Source: Rathayibacter sp. VKM Ac-2759 (GTDB taxonomy: Bacteria; Actinomycetota; Actinomycetes; Actinomycetales; Microbacteriaceae). From it: a stretch of 64,000 nt of DNA. Location: the NCBI RefSeq assembly GCF_009834225.1, contig NZ_CP047176.1, positions 620,001 to 684,000 of the forward strand. Direction: 5' to 3'. Shown here piece by piece: positions 29,214 to 37,425 of the stretch. Under the pieces are notes generated by a model. It had not been told where the DNA came from and did no database searches. It was given only the letters and a program-made list of their open reading frames with translations. Position 1 is the first letter of the stretch; each line of letters opens with the position of its first letter. The translations under genes and the position numbers were made by a program.

Positions 29214-30476
29214 GTGAACTCGTTCTACGTGTCGTGCGAGCGGCTTTTCGACCCACGCCTGGTTGGTGTTCCTGTCGTGGTCCTCTCGAACAACGACGGA
29301 TGCGTCGTCGCGCGCAGCGACGAGGTGAAGGCGCTCGGCATCGAGAATGGCACTCCGTGGTTCAAGATCGAGCCCCTCATTCGCGTCGGCCGTCTCCCGC
29401 TCATTGAGCACCGATCGAGTAACTATGAGCTGTACGGGGAGCTGTCGGCACGCGTTATGGAGCTACTCGGCCGGTACTCGGCCTGGCAGGAGGTCTACTC
29501 GATCGATGAGTCGTTCCTTGGGATCGAGGGCGACGTCGCGGAGCGCGCGAAGATCGGCCGCGCGATGCGCGAGGCGGTCGCGAAGAACGTCGGCCTCCCT
29601 GTCTGCGTCGGCATCGGGTCGAGCAAGACCCTCGCGAAGTTCGTGAACAAGGGCGGCGCGAAAAAGCACCCGCGTCTGGGCGGTGTGTGCGATACCGACT
29701 GGTACACGCCCGAGCAGCTCGACGCACTGATGGCGTCAACGCACGTGACTGAGCTGTGGGGTGTTGCTGGCCGGACCGGGAAGCGGCTCGCGGAGTTGAG
29801 CATCCACACGATCAGGGATCTCCGCGATGCCGATCCGGCGCTGATCCGGAAGAAGTTCTCCGTCGTCCTGCAGCGCTCGGTGTACGAGCTGCGCGGTATC
29901 GACTGCATCCCGCTCGAGGCCTCTCGGTCGGTGCGAGATCAGCTGATCTTCTCCCGGTCGTTCGCGACGCCAGTGACAACGATCGCCGACATGGAACAGG
30001 TGCTCTCCGTATACGGGCAGCGGGCAGCGCATCGTCTCCGGGCGCAGGGGTCGGTGGTGGAGACGCTGAGCGTGTTCGCGTCGACGTCACCGTTCGCGGA
30101 AGCGCCGTACGAGTCCGCCGGCGGTCTCGCTGGCTTCCCCGTGCCCACGGATGACCCGGTGGCGATCGTGAAGGCCGCGATCGGGACTCTGCGCCCACGG
30201 CTGAACGAGGGTGCCCGCTACATCCGTGCCGGCGTCATACTCACGAACCTCTCACCCCGCGGCTCTCACGCGCTGCTGGAAGTCTTCGATTCGGCCTTCG
30301 ACACCAAGGCGGTCGGCCCCACCATCGACGCTGTGACGAAGCGCCACGGGCGCTCGGCTGTCGGGCTGGGACTCGCCGGGATCCGCAAAGGGCCGGTCTG
30401 GACGATGAAGCGCGGCGCACTCTCGCTTCGCGCCACTACCCACTGGAGCGAGCTCGCCATTGCTCACGCCCGTTGA
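29214..30476 (+). CDS. umuC: Y-family DNA polymerase UmuC (DNA polymerase V-like)
   Basis: About 420 residues of an error-prone translesion polymerase. Present are the palm motif [10 protein letters not shown] (two catalytic acids), [16 protein letters not shown], the helix-hairpin-helix region [16 protein letters not shown], and the little-finger domain to the end. The normal start would lie before the first metal-binding Asp (codon 29211-29213, in LVDVNSFYV). No ATG, GTG or TTG exists there: the corresponding codon is GCG (29181-29183), whereas the second copy has GTG. GTG 29214 is the first canonical start but would lose that Asp, so activity is doubtful unless ATC 29199 or another rare start is used. 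Confidence 0.8.
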   Translation: MNSFYVSCERLFDPRLVGVPVVVLSNNDGCVVARSDEVKALGIENGTPWFKIEPLIRVGRLPLIEHRSSNYELYGELSARVMELLGRYSAWQEVYSIDESFLGIEGDVAERAKIGRAMREAVAKNVGLPVCVGIGSSKTLAKFVNKGGAKKHPRLGGVCDTDWYTPEQLDALMASTHVTELWGVAGRTGKRLAELSIHTIRDLRDADPALIRKKFSVVLQRSVYELRGIDCIPLEASRSVRDQLIFSRSFATPVTTIADMEQVLSVYGQRAAHRLRAQGSVVETLSVFASTSPFAEAPYESAGGLAGFPVPTDDPVAIVKAAIGTLRPRLNEGARYIRAGVILTNLSPRGSHALLEVFDSAFDTKAVGPTIDAVTKRHGRSAVGLGLAGIRKGPVWTMKRGALSLRATTHWSELAIAHAR

Positions 30477-30581
30477 CTACGCCGGCACAGTCTGAGGATG
30501 AACGATAATCACTCGACCCTCCAGCCACCGGAGCGGTGCTGAGAGCCGTGAAGTGCGGGATCGAGGCGGCGCGTCCGGAAA

Positions 30582-31082
30582 CTACGAACCGGCCTTAATG
30601 ACCTTCCGGGCGGCATCCGTGAAGTTTGTGAGCGCGATGACAAATGGCGGATACGGACCCACTTGTGGTTTCCCGGTGCTCGTCACGAGTTCGATGCCCA
30701 GACCGGCCAGATGAGGCGGTGCCACGAAGGCGAGCTCGCGAACAGCTTCGAGCAACTCGATGTATCGAGGAGCTAGGTCGTCGAGTCCGGCTACATCGTG
30801 TTGCAGACTCGCGATTTCGGCTGCGAGTCGCTTTCGGCTGCCTCGCCGGGACAACGGGCGATGAAGGCGAGCAGCTTGCTCTTGAACCTCGCGGATCTTC
30901 GCACCGTTCGTCTCTTCCCATTGATCACGAGTCGCAACTTTCAGAACGCGGACGACGTGCTCGTACCGTTTTTCGCGAACCCGTAACCGGTGCTCCCGCG
31001 TTGCTTGAAGCCGTGCTCCCGCGGCTGCGGCGATGAGCGAGACCAGTAACGTGAGCAGCGATCCGAGCAATAAATGGTCCAC
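30582..31082 (-). CDS. Single-pass membrane protein of unknown function
   Basis: A 166-residue protein from GTG 31082: an N-terminal transmembrane helix (LLLGSLLTLLVSLIAAAAG) and then a charged, helical cytoplasmic domain (RLRVREKRYEHVVRVLKVA; LDDLAPRYIELLEAVRELAFVAPPHL). The frame is open up to 31367, but that part is low-complexity and lacks a convincing start; ATG 31151 is the alternative. Codon use is less GC-biased than the core genes, consistent with the accessory region. The shape recalls small membrane effectors, but no family is recognised. Confidence 0.55.
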   Translation of the reverse strand: MDHLLLGSLLTLLVSLIAAAAGARLQATREHRLRVREKRYEHVVRVLKVATRDQWEETNGAKIREVQEQAARLHRPLSRRGSRKRLAAEIASLQHDVAGLDDLAPRYIELLEAVRELAFVAPPHLAGLGIELVTSTGKPQVGPYPPFVIALTNFTDAARKVIKAGS

Positions 31083-31339
31083 GTCGCCCAGGCTAGAGCC
31101 CTCGGTCGCGGCCACTCGTCGACAGTGCAAATTCAACGTGTGCTCGACCATCGGCTCATGGCGAGCACCGACGCTTGCCCTCGGCAAGCGATGCTCGCGC
31201 AGCGGCGACAGAGCGCCGCCTTTCGTTGTCGTGGAGCCTTCGGCAGCATACGGTCGGCCGTCCTGCGCGCTAGCGGCTGCTCCGAGACTTCCCGGACGCG
31301 TCGCGCTGCTCCTTACTTCGCCCGGGAACTCTCTTTTCC
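31083..31339. other. Non-coding stretch between the membrane protein and the IS110 element
   Basis: No convincing gene. It probably carries the promoter of the minus-strand membrane protein and the right end of the IS. Confidence 0.4.
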
Positions 31340-31363
31340 GCCGCCCTGCGGGCGCCTCTCTGG

Positions 31364-32521
31364 TCAAGCGGCGACGTGGATAGGCTCTGTTGAGGTGGGT
31401 TCGGTGAGTGACTTATCCGAAGAGTCGGCGTTGGGATGTGAGCCGGCCGCGCTGGATTGAAGCGTCGTTCCTGGTTGTCCCGCCGGACCCACCGCTGCGC
31501 GTAGGTGGTCGGCGACGAGGATGCGGAACACGACCGTTGCCAGGCGCCGTTTCAGGGCGCGGAGCGCTTCCTTGCTGCCCTTGCCCTCGGCGCGTTTGCG
31601 CTCGTAGAAGACTCGGCCGGGGCTGGTTTTCATGCTGACCTGGGTGAGCGCGATCACGTGGAGGGCGTAGTTCAGTTGCCGGTCGCCGCTTCGGGAGAGG
31701 CGGTGCCGCACGACGTCGCCTGAAGACACCTCGCGAGGTGCGACGCCGGCATAAGCGGCGAAGTGGGCCTCGGTAGCGAATCGGGTGACGGGGCCGGTGC
31801 GGGCGAGGATCTTCCCCGCGGTGAGCTGCCCGATCCCGGGAACAACGGTGAGGGTGGACTCCGTCGCATTGACCCGCTCGAGGATGTGTCCAGTCGCGGT
31901 GGAGATCCGCTTGTCGAGACGGCGGATCTCCGCGACGAGGTCGACCGCGATGAGCCGGCGTGTTGTGGTCATGCTCTCGGTCGAGCGGACTCGGCGCAGC
32001 AGGGCAGCCGCTATGTCTGCGGTCAGCCTGCGAGGCGCTCCTCCGACGACCAGCAACGTCATGATGGCGTGGAGCCGGTTGATGGTCTGGGTACGGGTGC
32101 GCACGAGGTCGTCGCGATGCTCGGTGAGCAGCTTCAGCTCCGTGGAGGCCGCGTCGACCTGCACGGTTCGCAGCTTGCTGGACGTCGTGGCGGCGACCGC
32201 GACCGAGAGGGCGTCGTCCTCGTCGGTCTTCCGGCTGTGGCCGGTGGAGAGGACCCGCACTCGTGCGGCGAGTTTCGCGGGGACGTCCCATGCGGTGACT
32301 CCGTCCTCGGTCAGCATCGCCGCCAGTGGTGCTCCGAGACCATAGGCGCCCTCAATCGCCCAGACAGGCTCGGGGAAACGGGCCGCGAACCGCCGGAGTT
32401 GCCGGTAGCCGGCGCTCGTTACCGGCGCCCGCACGGCGCCGATCCGTTCACCGCGAGGGCCGACAGCTACCGCTGTCCAGCTCTCTTTGTGCGGGTCGAT
32501 ACCAATGATCGTCGTCGACAT
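31364..32521 (-). CDS. IS110 family transposase
   Basis: A 385-residue transposase. The N-terminal RuvC-like DEDD domain shows IGIDPHKESW (first Asp), VWAIEGAYGLG (Glu) and RKTDEDDALSVA (last two Asp). The C-terminal Tnp (Transposase_20) domain has VVPGIGQLTAGKIL, FAAYAGVAPREVSSG and the S-G-D/N-x-x-L motif SRSGDRQLNYAL bearing the catalytic serine. It appears intact from ATG 32521 to TGA at 31364-31366. IS110 enzymes are RNA-guided recombinases whose bridge RNA comes from the element's own non-coding end. Confidence 0.95.
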   Translation of the reverse strand: MSTTIIGIDPHKESWTAVAVGPRGERIGAVRAPVTSAGYRQLRRFAARFPEPVWAIEGAYGLGAPLAAMLTEDGVTAWDVPAKLAARVRVLSTGHSRKTDEDDALSVAVAATTSSKLRTVQVDAASTELKLLTEHRDDLVRTRTQTINRLHAIMTLLVVGGAPRRLTADIAAALLRRVRSTESMTTTRRLIAVDLVAEIRRLDKRISTATGHILERVNATESTLTVVPGIGQLTAGKILARTGPVTRFATEAHFAAYAGVAPREVSSGDVVRHRLSRSGDRQLNYALHVIALTQVSMKTSPGRVFYERKRAEGKGSKEALRALKRRLATVVFRILVADHLRAAVGPAGQPGTTLQSSAAGSHPNADSSDKSLTEPTSTEPIHVAA

Positions 32522-32750
32522 GTCGTGCCCTCCAGCTCAGTCCATTCAATGGGTTTGGCGGAGGGCAAACCAGCTTCCAGAACGCATCCAGGCCTCTCTC
32601 GAGCCACGCCGCCAAGAGATCGTGGATGGCCCGCGCGCCCGCAGGAAGCCAGGCCACAAGAGCCGACAGGTTGCACTAGAGCGAGACCATCCACGATCTG
32701 AGGACCACGGGCTGCAGACCCGTCATCCCTGCCCCCATTGAACAAGCTGG
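32522..32750 (-). ncRNA. Candidate IS110 bridge-RNA region
   Basis: The non-coding segment 5' of the transposase is where IS110-group (not IS1111-group) elements encode the bridge RNA. It contains a perfect 13-bp inverted repeat (32617-32629 with 32687-32699, core GATCGTGGATGG) enclosing 57 nt, and smaller pairings, so a folded RNA is plausible. The exact ends and the guide loops cannot be set by eye. Confidence 0.45.
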
Positions 32751-33098
32751 TTGCACTTCGCTCGGCCCTCCCTAGCGGCGACTAAGTCCTCTCCACGGCA
32801 AAAAACGCGGCCGTCGCTGACGGTCACCCGCAGCTCGGATCCGAGCACAAGAACGGCGATCGCCGGTTCGGTGTCGCGGGCGGCCGTTCCCAGGCCCTTG
32901 CCGACCGCGGCACACCGATGCTGTCGAGCCTGTATCACTCGACGGTCACTGAGCATGTGCGCGCGGTGCGGGTCGGGGACGAGCTTCGCGTGGAGTGGGA
33001 CGGCATCCACTGGTGGGCGTCGTCAACGTCCGGCCTTATCGGTCGGCTCTCCTGGTCGCGACGGGATAGGGGCACGCGAGGAGCGTGCGGGTCGCCCC
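32751..33098. other. Degraded sequence without a clear gene
   Basis: Several short frames overlap on both strands. The plus-strand stretch from 32921 reads LYHSTVTEHVRAVRVGDEL then RVEWDGIHWWASS, which looks protein-like but is short and has no recognisable domain. Confidence 0.3.
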
Positions 33099-33350
33099 TC
33101 ACGGGCGATCAGCTGGCCGTGGCCGCCACCACGGCCGCCTTCTCAGCTTGCGCTCACAAGCGGCGTCGACCTTGGCGGCGGTGCGCTCGAGCAGGGCATC
33201 GAGCTCCGCCTTCGTGGCGGATGGTTCGATGCCGGTGATGACGGTCGTCGCGAGCACGTCCCCGATGGGACGGGTGATCCGCGCTCGCGTCGCCTTGCCG
33301 ATCTCGACCTGGATGATCGCCTCCCGCGCAGTCGCCTCGCGCTTCCGACA
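33099..33350 (-). pseudogene. Remnant of an unidentified gene (no start codon)
   Basis: An 84-codon frame on the minus strand bounded by TAG (33351-33353) and TGA (33099-33101). It has actinobacterial codon bias and reads as a helical protein (REATAREAIIQVEIGKATRA, ATKAELDALLERTAAKVDAA). It has no start codon. The source family is not recognised. Confidence 0.35.
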
Positions 33351-33438
33351 CTACGAACCGTTCCATCGTCCCGATAGGCCATCGTTCTGCGACGAGAACG
33401 CTCGCGTGTCGAGGATCCTCGACCTATTCGTTCGCTCG

Positions 33439-33480
33439 TACAATGACCTCAGAGCACGACACTTTCAAAAACTTTGAAAG
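33439..33480 (+). promoter_or_regulatory. -10 box and hairpin in the leader of the helicase gene
   Basis: TACAAT at 33439-33444 is a good -10 hexamer. Within the short leader, CTTTCAAA (33462-33469) and TTTGAAAG (33473-33480) form a perfect inverted repeat with a three-base loop. The second arm contains the GAAAGG ribosome-binding site of ATG 33488, so the hairpin could hide it, or it may be a protein-binding operator. Confidence 0.5.
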
Positions 33481-33487
33481 GCCCACG

Positions 33488-36004
33488 ATGGCATTCGACT
33501 TCGGCAAAATTGCGAGTTCTGGTGCGCTCTCGGGAATCACGGAGCCCGCAGTCCTTTTCGATGCGCTTCCTAACAAGGTGGCGGGATACGGTTACCTTCG
33601 AGCCGTTCAGGACGCCGTACTGACGCAGTGGTCGGAGCGACGCAACGAGCGGGACGTCGTTATAAAGACAAATACCGGCGGCGGCAAGACCGTCGTGGGG
33701 TTGCTCATGCTGCAATGCTCACTCAACGAGGGCATCGGCCCCGCTCTCTATCTAACACCGGACCCGCACCTCGCTGAACGTGTACTCGAAGAAGCTGCAA
33801 ATCTTGGACTAGAAACTGTGCCGGACCCGCTGGCCGCGAAATTCTTGGGAGGTGACGCCATCTGCGTTACGACCATGCAAACGCTCCTAAACGGCAAGAG
33901 CAGGTTTGGGCTTCTGGGCCCAAGTGGTCGCGAGCCGTTGAGCGTCAAGACCATCGTTGTTGACGACGCTCATGCCGCCTTGGCTCTGACAGAGAAAAAT
34001 ACACAGCTGGTGGTGCCGTCTTCTCACGATGCGTACGCCGAACTCTTGGAGCTATTCGCGGACGACCTGAAGCTTCAAGCACTCAACGCGTTCTTGGACA
34101 TTCGGGAGAATGATCGTAGCGCCGTGCTGCGGGTCCCATTCTGGTCCTGGCAAGAAAAGCAAGAAGCGGTCCTATCAATACTACGGCCTCACCGAAACGA
34201 TCCAGAATTCGAATGGGCTTGGCCTTTGATCGGGGACCTGTTGCCCATCTGTCAAGCGGTCGTAAGCGCGGATGCGTTCGAAATTATGCCGCCCTGCCCT
34301 CCAATCGAGAAGTTTCCGAGTTTCTCTGAAGCGTCTCGCAGAATTTACCTAACAGCGACTCTGGCCGACGATAGCGTTCTCGTAACTCATTTTGACGCCG
34401 ACCCGCTAAGCGTTGCTAAATCGATTGTCCCCGAGAGCGCGGCGGACCTAGGAGACCGCCTGGTACTCGCGCCCCAAGAGTTGAACCCAGAGATTTCACA
34501 CGACGATGTAAGGGGACTAGCGCGAACTGTCGCCGACGCAAAAAACGTTGTTGTTTTAGTCCCAAGTAAGAGACAAGCGGGTCTGTGGGCGAGTGAAGCC
34601 GATCTCACCGTCAGCACTGCCTCCGACATCAGCAGCGCGGTTGAGCGTTTGAAGAACGACGATCACGTGGGCCTCGTAGTAATCATCAACCGTTATGACG
34701 GTATCGACCTGCCTGACGAGGCATGCCGCTTGCTCGTCATCGACAGCCTTCCGTTCGCGTACACCGGAGTAGAACGGCGCGAAGCCGTAGCGCTACGCGA
34801 TAGCGACGCAATGGTAACCCGGCAGCTTCAGCGCTTGGAACAGGGAATGGGCCGCGGAGTACGCAGCCGCGATGATCGGTGCGCAGTTCTCCTCGTCGGG
34901 CCGCGACTGACCCAGCTGGTCGCGCGCGCCGACGTTGCGGATCGTCTCTCGCCGGCGACACGTGCGCAACTGACACTATCGAGGAAGGTCGCATCGCAGC
35001 TTGAAGGATCAGACACTGCCGCCCTCCTCGGAGTCGTTACCCAGGTCATCGCCGGCGACGCAGATTTCCGTGCCAGGTCACGTGAGGCGCTCTTGGGGGT
35101 GACGTACGGTCCAGCGACGCTCTCCGCGACGGCAAAGCCACTTCGGAGCGCATATAACTCCGCCATCGCAGGACGCCATTCCGAAGCAGCCACGTTTGCA
35201 ACCGCGGCGGTAAACGCGGCCCTGGCAGACAGTGACGACCGTCTCGCCGGCTGGCTCGGAGAGACCCAAGCAGCGTACATACAGCTTTCAGACCAAGTAA
35301 ATGCACAAATCGCACTCGGTGCTGCCGGGCGACGCAACGGTGCAGTCCTTCGTCCGATCGCAGGGTTGGAATACGAGCGAATTGATTCTCCAAGCCGGCA
35401 GTCCGAGCAGGCAGCCCTGTACTTGGAAGCAAGGTATCCAACCAGCGCAGACCTAGTTGTCGGCTTCAATGCCATGCTGTCGGACATTGCATGGGACAAC
35501 TCTCGAACTGATGAAGCAGAAGCGGCGATCGCTGACCTGGGGCGTCATCTGGGAATGGTCGCGCAAGAGCCCGAGCGACAGTTTGGGATTGGAAGCGATG
35601 TGCTCTGGGCCCTTGGGGGTCATGCGTACGCCGTCATTGAGGCGAAAACTGGTGCCACCGCACCGCTCATCTGGAAAAAAGACATAAACCAGCTGGGCGG
35701 GTCTGTGAATTGGTGCAAGAGCGAGTACGGCGCTGATGCGAAGGTGGTCCCCGTCATGGTTCATCCAAGCAATGTCATCGAACGAACGGGAACGCCGCCA
35801 GCAGGTGCCAAAGTTGTTACGAAAGCACGACTCAAAGCTCTGAAGGAGGCCGTGCGGCGCTTCAGCGTTGCCGTGGCTCAGGACGACTCATTTAAGAATG
35901 CAGGATCAATCGACAGCCAGCTGGAGCATCATCGTCTCACCACAGCTGCCATTTTCGACGAGTTCACCGTACCTGGTGTTCGTGAGCCCAAGAAAATTGT
36001 CTAA
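33488..36004 (+). CDS. Stand-alone SF2 helicase with C-terminal PD-(D/E)xK-like nuclease
   Basis: An 838-residue protein. Helicase motifs: Walker A TNTGGGKT at 61-68, Walker B/motif II VDDAH at 158-162, motif III-like LTATL at 288-292, NRYDGIDLP at 401-409, and motif VI QGMGRGVRS at 452-460, a form close to the DinG/XPD branch. No four-cysteine iron-sulfur cluster is apparent. The C-terminal third ends in a nuclease-like module: SDVLW with D704, AVIEAK with E718 and K720, then Q735 in DINQL, matching the D-ExK-Q order. The codon use is AT-richer than the core genes, suggesting transfer. ATG 33488 is chosen because it has a GAAAGG site, while ATG 33443 lies inside the -10 box. It has no operon partner. 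A role in defence against phage or plasmids is inferred from domain content and location. Confidence 0.8.
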   Translation: MAFDFGKIASSGALSGITEPAVLFDALPNKVAGYGYLRAVQDAVLTQWSERRNERDVVIKTNTGGGKTVVGLLMLQCSLNEGIGPALYLTPDPHLAERVLEEAANLGLETVPDPLAAKFLGGDAICVTTMQTLLNGKSRFGLLGPSGREPLSVKTIVVDDAHAALALTEKNTQLVVPSSHDAYAELLELFADDLKLQALNAFLDIRENDRSAVLRVPFWSWQEKQEAVLSILRPHRNDPEFEWAWPLIGDLLPICQAVVSADAFEIMPPCPPIEKFPSFSEASRRIYLTATLADDSVLVTHFDADPLSVAKSIVPESAADLGDRLVLAPQELNPEISHDDVRGLARTVADAKNVVVLVPSKRQAGLWASEADLTVSTASDISSAVERLKNDDHVGLVVIINRYDGIDLPDEACRLLVIDSLPFAYTGVERREAVALRDSDAMVTRQLQRLEQGMGRGVRSRDDRCAVLLVGPRLTQLVARADVADRLSPATRAQLTLSRKVASQLEGSDTAALLGVVTQVIAGDADFRARSREALLGVTYGPATLSATAKPLRSAYNSAIAGRHSEAATFATAAVNAALADSDDRLAGWLGETQAAYIQLSDQVNAQIALGAAGRRNGAVLRPIAGLEYERIDSPSRQSEQAALYLEARYPTSADLVVGFNAMLSDIAWDNSRTDEAEAAIADLGRHLGMVAQEPERQFGIGSDVLWALGGHAYAVIEAKTGATAPLIWKKDINQLGGSVNWCKSEYGADAKVVPVMVHPSNVIERTGTPPAGAKVVTKARLKALKEAVRRFSVAVAQDDSFKNAGSIDSQLEHHRLTTAAIFDEFTVPGVREPKKIV

Positions 36005-36292
36005 TTTGGGCTCAGCTGCACAACTACGCACTTCGGTCTGCTCGACGCCCATGCTGCCCTTGCCCCGCTTCTCTCGCCGGGCCTCTGGACGTACCTCGTA
36101 GCGAGGACGCTGCCCTTCCTCGCGGTCGCCTGCACAACCGACGCGGGAACGGCGGAACCGTCCGTATGGAGGTCGCTCACCGCATCAGTTCGCCGAGCGG
36201 GATGCCCCGCGCTTCGGCGCGGGCGGCAGTGTCCCGCAAGACCCGAACGATGAAATGCCCGGTGACGGGGCGGCTATCGGGACACTAGAACG
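36005..36292. other. Intergenic stretch with gene debris
   Basis: No intact gene. On the minus strand 36189-36287 reads as a short open tail (HFIVRVLRDTAARAEARGI then PLGELMR and TGA) that looks like the end of a lost gene. It includes the hairpin CCCGCGC-TTCG-GCGCGGG at 36206-36223. Confidence 0.3.
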
Positions 36293-36618
36293 GTGGATCA
36301 GAAGGCGATGCTGCGCATCCGAGCCGAGGCGCTCGACAACCTCGAGCAGCAGCTGCGTTCCGGGGTCGACGTCGCGAGGGAGCGGATCGTGCGACGGAGA
36401 ACGGCTTCCGGCTGCAGGAGATGGAGCCCTTCACGGTCGAGGTCTGGAAGATGCTGTTCAACTGGGGGCTCGTGGTGATGCCGCCGCATCAGCAGATCGA
36501 GACGACCCACGGGTACTGCTTCCTCGGCACCGGCCTCGAGAGCTTGGTCCGCGCGGTCGCCGCCGGCCTGCAGTGGGCAGATCCGATGAACACAGCTCTC
36601 GAGGGGTTCGGCAAGTAG
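36293..36618 (+). pseudogene. Frameshifted small protein of unknown function
   Basis: Two protein-like pieces in different frames follow one another: from GTG 36293, MDQKAMLRIRAEALDNLEQQ continuing to VARERIV; then from about 36395 in another frame ENGFRLQEMEPFTVEVW continuing to the stop after ALEGFGK. A single frameshift near 36390 would join them into a protein of about 108 residues. No family recognised. Confidence 0.45.
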
Positions 36619-36649
36619 GCGTTCTGACGCCGCTCTAGACCTCGGTCGC

Positions 36650-37235
36650 GACGAGCTCGTCGGGCTGGGGAGTGCCAGCGCTCGGTAGAGGGTCGTGCGG
36701 TCGACGCCGAGCTTGCGTGCCACTGCTGCCTTCGGGACGCCGGCGGCGATGTCCGCTCGAGCTGCAGCGACCTGGTCGGCGTCGAGTCGGCGTTGCCAGC
36801 CTGTGTACTTTCCTGCGGCTTTCGCGATGCGAATGCCATCGGCTTGCCGCTCGCGAATGAGGGAGCGCTCGAACTCCGCGAACGCGCCGAGCAGGTGCAG
36901 CATCAGCTGTCCGAGTGCGTCGTCGCCGCCGGGTCCGTAGGTCTGCTGCTCCTTGATGAACTCGACGGAGGCGCCCTTCGCAACGATCTCGTCGACGACG
37001 TCGCGAAGATCTCGCAGCGAGCGCGCGAGGCGGTCCATCGACGCGACTCGAACGAGGTCGCCGTCTCGGATTTAGCGGATGCAGTTGGCGAGAGCAGGCC
37101 GGTCGGTGCGGTGGCGCCGGACACCTTCTCATCGAAGATCCGGTCGACGGCACCGATCGCCTCGATCTGTCGATCGAGGTTCTGGTCGGTCGTGCTGACT
37201 TGGACTTAGCCGACGGTCTGCGTTCGTTGCGTCAC
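36650..37235 (-). pseudogene. Serine recombinase/resolvase, inactivated
   Basis: From GTG 37235 the sequence reads TQRTQTVG, a TAA stop where the catalytic-domain tyrosine is expected (TVGY), then VSTTDQNLDRQIEAIGAVDR and FDEKVSGATAP. A frameshift follows near 37110, then DRPALANCIR, a second TAA in place of another tyrosine, IRDGDLVRVASMDRLARSL, and an intact remainder (LMLHLLGAFAEFERSLIRER, then the C-terminal HTH KAAVARKLGVDRTTLYRALA). Thus two nonsense changes and one frameshift destroy the N-terminal catalytic domain of a Tn3-type resolvase/invertase. The end at about 36650 is approximate because the original stop is also gone. Confidence 0.8.
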
Positions 37236-37247
37236 TCCTAGACCCTG

Positions 37248-37335
37248 ACACAGATGTGTAGCGAAAGGTCGAGAGTCGACCCTACTGCGACGCGAGTCGC
37301 GCCACCTTATTGGGGTTGCGTTGGGGTATACCCCA
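37248..37335. repeat. Cluster of palindromes, candidate res site
   Basis: Four inverted repeats lie directly upstream of the resolvase remnant: ACACA-GA-TGTGT (37248-37259), GGTCGA-GAG-TCGACC (37267-37281), GCGAC-GCGA-GTCGC (37287-37300) and the perfect TGGGGTATACCCCA (37322-37335). Resolvases of this class bind several such subsites beside their gene. Confidence 0.45.
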
Positions 37336-37425
37336 GCTGGACGTGCGCATCTGAGTGCCGTCGGTGCAGAGGAGTCGGAGGTCATTGATCGTGGTTCAGC
37401 GGGGGTCGGACGCGGGGGAGCTGAG

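Larger units (their letters stand above)
31340..32750 (-). mobile_element. IS110-family insertion sequence (approximate limits)
   Basis: One transposase gene with about 230 bp of non-coding DNA on its 5' side and a short 3' tail, the layout of the IS110 group. These elements usually lack terminal inverted repeats and target duplications, so the ends are estimates. Confidence 0.65.

Noticed and set aside
33443..33487. Start of the helicase at ATG 33443
   Set aside because: That ATG overlaps the -10 hexamer TACAAT, so it would not be in the transcript; ATG 33488 has a ribosome-binding site.
36206..36223. Hairpin CCCGCGC-TTCG-GCGCGGG as a terminator
   Set aside because: It lies within a frame that reads as a protein tail on the minus strand and lacks a following T-run, so no terminator call was made.
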